From Pseudorhodoplanes sp. (GTDB lineage Bacteria > Pseudomonadota > Alphaproteobacteria > Rhizobiales > Xanthobacteraceae): a stretch of DNA of 61,033 nt. The translations under genes and the position numbers were made by a program. Below the pieces are notes generated by a model. It saw only the letters and a program-made list of their open reading frames with translations, was not told the DNA's origin and did no database searches. Positions 55,861 through 61,033 of the stretch are shown one piece after another (positions within the stretch are counted from its first letter, which is position 1; each line of letters opens with the position of its first letter). The stretch is from the NCBI GenBank assembly GCA_019187085.1, contig JABARS010000018.1, positions 1-61,033 on the forward strand, read 5' to 3'.

Positions 55861-55945
55861 CACCGGGCCGGCGCATAGCGCCGCGCCCCGGTGATCCATC
55901 GAACATAACGATGGATTGCCGGGTCAAGTCCGGCAATGACAAAGG
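55861..55945. repeat. Three-hairpin repeat between sdhA and sdhB
   Basis: Three stems follow one another: TCACCGGG / CCCGGTGA enclosing GGCGC-ATAG-CGCC, then ATCCATCG / CGATGGAT (55894-55916), then TTGCCGG / CCGGCAA. The last unit belongs to the GCCGGGTCAAG...CCGGCAATGAC repeat type seen near 645. It lies within an operon, so the sdhA-sdhB mRNA should carry these hairpins. Confidence 0.7.
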
Positions 55946-55954
55946 GGAAAGACC

Positions 55955-56737
55955 ATGGTCCAGTTCACGTTGCCGAAGAATTCCAAGATCACCGAAGGCA
56001 AGGTCTGGCCGGCCGCGCCCGGAACGAAGAATGCGCGCGAGTTCCGCGTCTATCGCTGGAGCCCCGACGACGGCCAGAACCCGCGCATCGACACCTACCA
56101 GGTCGATCTCGACGATTGCGGGCCGATGCTGCTCGACGCGCTCATCTGGATCAAATCGAAGATCGACCCGACGCTGACCTTCCGCCGCTCCTGCCGCGAG
56201 GGCGTATGCGGCTCGTGCGCGATGAATATCGACGGCGTCAACACGCTCGCCTGCACGCGCACGATGAAGGAAGTGCCGTCCAAGACCGTGAACATCTATC
56301 CGCTGCCGCACATGCCGGTGGTCAAGGACCTGGTGCCGGACCTGACGAATTTCTATGCGCAATACGCCTCGATCGAGCCGTGGCTGCAGACCAAGACGCC
56401 GGAGCCGATCAGGGAATGGAAGCAGAGCCACGAGGACCGCGAGAAGCTCGACGGCCTCTATGAATGCATACTGTGCGCCTGCTGCTCGACCTCCTGCCCG
56501 AGCTATTGGTGGAATTCCGACCGCTATCTCGGCCCGGCCGCACTGCTGCAGGCCAACCGCTGGATCCTCGATTCGCGCGACGAATCGACCGGCGAGCGGC
56601 TCGATAATGTCGAGGACCCGTTCCGGCTCTATCGCTGCCACACCATCATGAACTGCACCAAGGCCTGCCCGAAAGGGCTCAATCCGGCCAAGGCGATCGC
56701 CGAGATCAAGATGAAGCTCGTCGAGCGGCAGGTGTAG
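55955..56737 (+). CDS. sdhB: Succinate dehydrogenase iron-sulfur subunit
   Basis: SdhB passes electrons from FAD to quinone through three clusters. It has 260 residues: 2Fe-2S ligands in [16 protein letters not shown], then the later C in LACTR; 4Fe-4S in [16 protein letters not shown]; 3Fe-4S in [25 protein letters not shown] precedes the ATG at 55955. It closes the sdhCDAB operon. Confidence 0.98.
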   Translation: MVQFTLPKNSKITEGKVWPAAPGTKNAREFRVYRWSPDDGQNPRIDTYQVDLDDCGPMLLDALIWIKSKIDPTLTFRRSCREGVCGSCAMNIDGVNTLACTRTMKEVPSKTVNIYPLPHMPVVKDLVPDLTNFYAQYASIEPWLQTKTPEPIREWKQSHEDREKLDGLYECILCACCSTSCPSYWWNSDRYLGPAALLQANRWILDSRDESTGERLDNVEDPFRLYRCHTIMNCTKACPKGLNPAKAIAEIKMKLVERQV

Positions 56738-56761
56738 GAACTTCCGCGTGTCATATTTTCT

Positions 56762-56822
56762 GCCTCATGCTGAGGAGCCCGCCGAAGCGACGCGAAGGCG
56801 GGCGTCTCGAAGCCTGAGGCCG
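56762..56822. repeat. Interspersed palindromic repeat after sdhB
   Basis: CTCATGCTGAGGAGCCCGCC and GGCGGGCGTCTCGAAGCCTGAGG form an inverted pair, a copy of the CTCATCCTGAGGAGC-type repeat also found near 32027. Further degenerate repeat sequence continues to about 56905, so the 203-base gap to the next frame is mostly repeat. Confidence 0.65.
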
Positions 56823-56940
56823 GCCTGCATCATCCTTCCGAAACGGCGCGCGCGCCACGCTTGCACAGACTGCGCAAATCCGGCTGCGCGCGGCCTCCTC
56901 AAGGTGGGATCGGATTGAGATCGCGGCAGGAGGCAAGGCC

Positions 56941-57327
56941 ATGATCGACCATATCGGCTTCCCCGTTACCGATTACGCACGCGCCAAGACATTCTATGCG
57001 AAAGCGCTCGCTCCGCTCGGCTACGCGCTGGTCATGGAAGTCGGGCAGGAGACCGGGAAAGGCTTCCGCGCCGCCGGCTTCGGCACCGGCGGCAAGCCCG
57101 ATTTCTGGATCGGCGAGGAAGGCTGACTGAACAGGCCGCTGCATGTCGCCATCGCCGCAAAGGACCGGGCAAGCGTGGACGCCTTCCACAAGGCCGCGCT
57201 CGCGGCCGGCGGACGTGACAACGGCGCGCCCGGCCTGCGACCGCATTATCATCCGAACTATTACGGCGCGTTCGTGCACGATCCCGACGGCCACAATATC
57301 GAGGCGGTCTGCCACGCCCCCGCGTGA
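56941..57327 (+). pseudogene. VOC-family (glyoxalase-like) protein interrupted by an in-frame TGA
   Basis: The frame begins MIDHIGFPVTDYARAKTFYA, the usual start of a VOC fold, and runs to a TGA at 57124-57126. The same frame continues without further stop for 66 residues (LHVAIAAKDRASVDAFHKAA, then YYGAFVHDPDGHNIEAVCHA) to a second TGA at 57325. Joined, the two parts give a complete VOC protein of about 128 residues with the C-terminal Glu metal ligand. A nonsense mutation (perhaps Trp to TGA), sequencing error or readthrough are the options; no selenocysteine context is evident. Confidence 0.8.
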
Positions 57328-57356
57328 CGCGCCGGCAGGCGGCGCGGGCAATTCCT

Positions 57357-57456
57357 AAAGCGGGACGGGTTTTCCTCCAATCGTCATCCCGCTTTAGCGC
57401 TTTGTTTGAGCATGATCCTTTCCGAAAACCGCTTCGCGCTTTTCGGGATCACGTTT
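57357..57456. repeat. Composite palindromic repeat between VOC remnant and GNAT gene
   Basis: AAAGCGGGA pairs with TCCCGCTTT, and GATCCTTTCCGAAAA pairs imperfectly with TTTTCGGGATC around CCGCTTCGCGC. This is the GAGCATGATCC...CGAAAACCGCTTCGCGC type repeat I recall from Bradyrhizobium-like genomes. Its end abuts the stop codon of the minus-strand GNAT gene. Confidence 0.7.
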
Positions 57457-57980
57457 TAGACGTAGCCCTGCAGCAGCATCTCGGAGCTGCTGCCGGCATC
57501 CTCGCCGCGCGCCGCGGTCTCGCCGTGCAAGCGCACGCAATAGCTCGACACGCGGCCGCCGTCGGTTGCGACGCCGCGATGCCGCGCGATCATGCGCAGC
57601 ATCGGTTCGTTGCGTTCGGACGCGTCGAGAATCAGTTCGCTCAGCCCCAGCTCGCGCGCCCTGTCGACGGCACCCGCCATGAGCGCGCGGCCAAAACCGC
57701 GACCGCGCCAGGGCGTCTCGATCGAGAAGGCGGCATCGGCGCGAAATCCGGACGCATGCGGCACGATCTCGCCGGCGCCGCGCAGCTCGCCGTCCACCAC
57801 AATGCCGATCAGCGCCGCGCGCGCGGCCAGCAGACGAAGGCAATGCGCATCGATGGCGCGGTCGTCGACCGCCGCGGCAAAACGGCTCCAGCGGCTTGCG
57901 CGGTCGAGCCGCAACAAATGGCGGTGATAGTCGGCGACGCCGACCCTTGCGATTGCGACCCTTGGCGCACCCGTATCCAC
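57456..57980 (-). CDS. GNAT-fold N-acetyltransferase, subfamily member 3
   Basis: This 174-residue GNAT shares HRHLLRLDRASRWSRFAAAVDD, DAHCLRLLAARAALIG and DGELRGAGEIVP with the genes at 8947 and 9627, and has an intact acetyl-CoA loop PWRGRGFGRALM. The long open frame to 58298 is not all coding: a GTG at 57980 with GGGAG 9 bases upstream gives an N-terminus of the same length as its relatives, whereas no ATG is available. Substrate unknown. Confidence 0.85.
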   Translation of the reverse strand: MDTGAPRVAIARVGVADYHRHLLRLDRASRWSRFAAAVDDRAIDAHCLRLLAARAALIGIVVDGELRGAGEIVPHASGFRADAAFSIETPWRGRGFGRALMAGAVDRARELGLSELILDASERNEPMLRMIARHRGVATDGGRVSSYCVRLHGETAARGEDAGSSSEMLLQGYV

Positions 57981-58527
57981 GGCGTCCAACTCCCTTTGCC
58001 CGGCCGCGAGCTCCTCGGTCGGATCCCCATTCGCCAGGGTACATCGTGAATTTGTCGGGGCCGTTAACGGCCCCACCCGCGCGTGCGGGCTATCCAATTG
58101 GCCGAACACGGTTTTCACTCGGGCCCCGGCATGCACCCCGCTGCATTTTCGAGTCAGGGTTGACGGACGGCTAACCGGAAAACCCGACCTGCCCTTTCTG
58201 TCGCAGGGGCGGTCATTGAGGCCGGCCGGAACAAGGGAAACACCCGATCGGCCATTTCGCAGGGGCCGAATCGAGTGCGAATCAAAAGCACGAATCACTT
58301 GCGCGCGCTTCGAACAGGGAAGCTACAATGCCCAAATCGAGCATATGTTCTAATACTAAAGGTTGAATCAGCATTCATTTTCAATTTATAAGATCATCAT
58401 ACTGCACGATTTTTCATCACATTTCCCAATTTCTCATCAGTTTTAGTAAATCTTTAGCCGCTTGCGCCGCTAAATCCCCGCCGAGACCCGTTCGCAATCT
58501 TTGCGACGGCCAGTCCGGGGAACTGCA
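57981..58527. other. Long intergenic region between GNAT gene and chemoreceptor
   Basis: No gene is seen in these 547 bases. A perfect 18-bp palindrome GGGGCCGTTAACGGCCCC lies at 58057-58074, about 77 bases upstream of the GNAT start. From about 58325 to 58465 the sequence becomes unusually AT-rich for this genome, with runs such as TCATTTTCAATTTATAAG; this is probably the regulatory leader of the chemoreceptor gene. No sigma-54 site (GG-N10-GC) was recognised. Confidence 0.5.
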
Positions 58528-60633
58528 ATGCCAAAAATTTCCTTTCGAATTCGCGGCCGGCTGATCGCCGGCTTTTCGGCGGTCTGCGTCGTCCTGGCCG
58601 CGGCAGTCGGTTTTACGCTTTACGAGGTCCGCGAGGTGGATGGCGTCATCAAACGCATCGCCAACCTGCGCGTACCGGTCGCGCTGACCTCGACCGAGCT
58701 CGACGCCAGCGTCTATGCGTCGCTCGCCAGCCTGCGCGGCTATCTGCTGACCGGCGATCCGCAGGGCAAGGCGGACCGCGATGCGATCTGGAAGGAAATC
58801 GACGCGACGGCGGCGCGCTTCGACAAGATGGCCGAAGGCTTCACGCGCGAAGAGAACAGGCGCCTGTGGGCGGAAACCAAATCGCTGCTGAAGGAATTCC
58901 GCGCCGCTCAGGACAGGATCGAGGCGATCGCCTTCACCGACGACGCCCTGCCGGCGACCAAGGTGCTGCTCAACGAAGCGGGTCCGCTGGCCGCGACGAT
59001 GTTCGCCGACATCACGCGCATGATGAACGAGGAGGAAACGCTCGAAGCCTCGCCCGACCGCAAGCGCCTGCTCAAGGCGATGGCAGATGCCCGCGGCAAC
59101 TTCGCCGCCGCCACCGCGCAGCTTCGCATGTACCTGCTGTCGGGCAGCAAGGAGGACAAGGAGCGTTTCGCGGCGCCGTGGGAGGCGTTCCAGAAAGGGC
59201 TTGCCGGCGTCGTCGCGCAGAAAGCCCTGCTGAACCCGGGCCAGCGCACGGCGTTCGAATCGTTCCTCAAGGCCAATGACGGATTTCGGCCGCTGACCGA
59301 CAAGATGTTCTCTATCCGCGGATCGGATCGCTGGAACATGCCGGTCTTCCTGCTGCGTACCGAGGCCGCGCCGCGCGCCGGCAGGATCATCGAGCTGATG
59401 GAAGGCGCCAAGCAGGCCGACGGCCGGCGCAATGGCGGCCTGAAAGGCAACCAGAGCGAAATGCTCGTCGTCGACACCACCAAGGCGGTCAACGATCTCG
59501 ACACCCTCACCTGGCTGCAATGGATCCTGCTCTTCGTGGGTCTGGCGGCCGCCGTCACCATCGCGCTCCTCACCGCGCGCGCCATCGTCAATCCGGTGCA
59601 GGGCATGAACAACGCGATGGGCAGGCTCGCGCACGGCGACACCTCGGTCGAAATCCCGGGCATCGGACGCTCCGACGAGATCGGCGACATGGCGGGCGCG
59701 GTCCAGGTGTTCAAGGACAACATGATCGAGGCCGAGCGGCTGCGCGCCGAGCAGGCCGAGATGGAGCAGCGCGCCGCCGCGCAGCGCAAGGCGGACATGC
59801 ACCGGCTCGCGGACGAATTCCATGCCGCGGTCGGCGAGATCATCAACACGGTCTCGTCGGCCTCGACCGAGCTGGAAGCGGCGGCCAATTCGCTGACCAA
59901 GACGGCGGAGAACACCCAGCACCTGTCCACCACCGTGGCGGCGGCTTCGGAAGAGGCGTCGACCAACGTGCAGTCGGTGGCGAGCGCCGCCGAGGAGCTG
60001 TCCTCGTCCGTGCACGAAATCGCGCGGCAGGTCCAGGAATCCAGCAACATCGCCAACGACGCCGTGCGTCAGGCCGAACGCACCGACACCCGCATCAACG
60101 AGCTGTCGCAGGCGGCCGGGCGCATCGGCGACGTGGTCAACCTGATCACCGCCATCGCCCAGCAGACCAACCTGCTCGCGCTCAACGCCACGATCGAGGC
60201 GGCGCGCGCGGGCGAGGCCGGCAAGGGCTTCGCGGTGGTGGCACAGGAGGTCAAGGCGCTCGCCGCCCAGACCGCCAAGGCCACCGATGAGGTCGGCGCC
60301 CAGATCGCCAGCATGCAGACGGCCACCCAAGACTCGGTGACCGCGATCAAGGACATCTGCAGCACCATCAAGCGCATCTCGGAGATCGCCGCCTCGATCG
60401 CGGCGGCGGTCGAGGAGCAGGGCGCCGCGACGCAGGAAATCTCCCGCAACGTGCAGGAAGCGGCCGCCGGGACCACGCAGGTGGCGGCCAACATCACCGA
60501 GGTCAATCACGGCGCGGCCGAAACCGGCTCGGCCTCGACCCAGGTGCTGTCCTCGGCGCAGTCGCTCTCGCAGGAGAGCAACCATCTCAAGACCGAAGTC
60601 GAGAAATTCCTGTCGACGGTCCGCGCGGCCTGA
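58528..60633 (+). CDS. Methyl-accepting chemotaxis protein
   Basis: This 701-residue chemoreceptor has TM1 near residues 10-32 ([23 protein letters not shown]), a helical periplasmic sensor of about 300 residues, TM2 near 330-350 ([17 protein letters not shown]), a HAMP domain ([22 protein letters not shown]) and a signalling domain whose tip reads [43 protein letters not shown]. No CheR pentapeptide is visible at the C-terminus. The ATG at 58528 gives a normal signal-anchor; a TTG at 58501 is rejected. Ligand unknown. No che genes are near. Confidence 0.95.
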   Translation: MPKISFRIRGRLIAGFSAVCVVLAAAVGFTLYEVREVDGVIKRIANLRVPVALTSTELDASVYASLASLRGYLLTGDPQGKADRDAIWKEIDATAARFDKMAEGFTREENRRLWAETKSLLKEFRAAQDRIEAIAFTDDALPATKVLLNEAGPLAATMFADITRMMNEEETLEASPDRKRLLKAMADARGNFAAATAQLRMYLLSGSKEDKERFAAPWEAFQKGLAGVVAQKALLNPGQRTAFESFLKANDGFRPLTDKMFSIRGSDRWNMPVFLLRTEAAPRAGRIIELMEGAKQADGRRNGGLKGNQSEMLVVDTTKAVNDLDTLTWLQWILLFVGLAAAVTIALLTARAIVNPVQGMNNAMGRLAHGDTSVEIPGIGRSDEIGDMAGAVQVFKDNMIEAERLRAEQAEMEQRAAAQRKADMHRLADEFHAAVGEIINTVSSASTELEAAANSLTKTAENTQHLSTTVAAASEEASTNVQSVASAAEELSSSVHEIARQVQESSNIANDAVRQAERTDTRINELSQAAGRIGDVVNLITAIAQQTNLLALNATIEAARAGEAGKGFAVVAQEVKALAAQTAKATDEVGAQIASMQTATQDSVTAIKDICSTIKRISEIAASIAAAVEEQGAATQEISRNVQEAAAGTTQVAANITEVNHGAAETGSASTQVLSSAQSLSQESNHLKTEVEKFLSTVRAA

Positions 60634-60658
60634 TTGTCGCACCCCTGCGCGGCAGGGC

Positions 60659-60699
60659 ACGGGCGGCCATGATCCCCATGGCCGCCCGTCGTGTTTTTA
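60659..60699 (+). terminator. Rho-independent terminator after the chemoreceptor gene
   Basis: A perfect 12-bp stem ACGGGCGGCCAT / ATGGCCGCCCGT with a 7-base loop, followed by CGTGTTTTTAC. It lies 25 bases after the stop. Confidence 0.9.
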
Positions 60700-60861
60700 C
60701 GGCGTTCGTGCGAATTGAAGACGGCAACCGGACAGGCGCATGTGCGTTAGTCCAGACGCCGCCGCCGATCGGCCTTGGTTCGAACACAGGCGGCGCGCAT
60801 TCTGCGTAGTGTCGAAACAATCCGCCCTCCCGCCGCCGCCTCCCCAACGACAGCCGCAACC

Positions 60862-61033
60862 ATGATCACGCTCACGCCACTGGTGCTCGTCACCGCTCTC
60901 GCTTCCGTGCCCGCAGACCAGCCCGCGCAAGGACAGGACCTGCGCACACCGGACGCCCGCCTGCATCTGGCGCAGGGACTGGTGCCGGCCCAACCCGAGC
61001 GCAAGCCGGCGGAAGAGCCGGAAAGAAAACCCG
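60862..61033 (+). CDS. Exported hypothetical protein (partial, cut by right edge)
   Basis: An ATG at 60862 opens a frame that stays open to the window end (57 codons). It begins MITLTPLVLVTALASVPADQ, a plausible signal peptide, followed by a Pro/Glu/Arg/Lys-rich stretch. No domain is recognisable and the stop lies outside the window. It may be chance; the region 60700-60861 shows no other feature. Confidence 0.4.
   Translation, partial: MITLTPLVLVTALASVPADQPAQGQDLRTPDARLHLAQGLVPAQPERKPAEEPERKP

Noticed and set aside
57124..57126. TGA in the VOC frame as a selenocysteine codon
   Set aside because: No hairpin with bacterial SECIS features directly follows it, and no VOC selenoprotein is known to me.
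58417..60660. 747-codon minus-strand frame opposite the chemoreceptor
   Set aside because: Repetitive His/Arg/Gly-rich antisense shadow of the chemoreceptor signalling domain.

Overview
The window is high-GC DNA that is dense in genes. It reads as the chromosome of an alphaproteobacterium of the order Hyphomicrobiales (Bradyrhizobium / Rhodopseudomonas / Pseudolabrys-like). This rests on the gene order mdh-sucCD-sucAB, on dapF-mtaB with ftsY close by, on ffh-rpsP-rimM-trmD-rplS-leuC, on the ECF/anti-sigma/sulfite-dehydrogenase cluster, on alphaproteobacterial families such as DUF2794, and on several short palindromic repeats of a kind I recall from those genomes. The assignment is by inspection; no database was searched.

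Layout. 1-8650 (minus strand): the TCA block zapE, mdh, sucC, sucD, sucA and the start of odhB, which runs off the left edge. 8900-18200: two related GNAT-fold genes, thpR, a tesA-type esterase divergent from an ABC exporter pair, two tandem Bax-inhibitor-1 membrane proteins, a PAT-like acetyltransferase and DUF2794. 18200-24900: DUF1223 and acnA on minus, then ccmABCDG (cytochrome c maturation) on plus. 24900-31840: yciB/ispZ, ftsY, an RluA-type pseudouridine synthase, a MaoC hydratase, mtaB, dapF, a SIMPL protein and a metallo-beta-lactamase-fold protein. 32145-38230: ffh, rpsP, rimM, a NADAR gene, trmD, rplS and leuC. 38300-45750: small exported proteins, a zincin-type metallopeptidase, leuD, a CitE-like lyase, a beta-carbonic anhydrase, asd and a paralogous pair of anchored periplasmic proteins. 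45880-49090: sorB, sorA, anti-sigma and ECF sigma. 49800-56740: leuB, a mesaconyl-CoA-hydratase-like protein, a LysR regulator and sdhCDAB. 57450-61033: a third member of the GNAT subfamily, a methyl-accepting chemotaxis protein and a partial exported protein at the right edge.

How the genes work together. Four TCA steps are encoded here (malate dehydrogenase, 2-oxoglutarate dehydrogenase E1/E2, succinyl-CoA synthetase, succinate dehydrogenase) plus aconitase. Leucine synthesis is represented by leuB, leuC and leuD at separate sites, and the lysine/aspartate route by asd and dapF. Co-translational targeting is represented by ffh and ftsY. The sulfite dehydrogenase cluster has its own sigma/anti-sigma pair and a matching ECF-type promoter.

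Most of the window is core metabolism and I see no mobile element, prophage, CRISPR array or tRNA. The observations most worth checking are: a 21-bp perfect operator over a good promoter upstream of mdh; a TTTGACG-N11-CGTCAAA LysR-type site placed just upstream of a candidate sdhC promoter; an ECF-type promoter between the anti-sigma gene and sorA; a palindromic repeat read as protein at the start of rimM; a three-member GNAT subfamily with one member lacking the acetyl-CoA loop; a VOC gene split by an in-frame TGA; and a candidate small RNA near 17955-18150.
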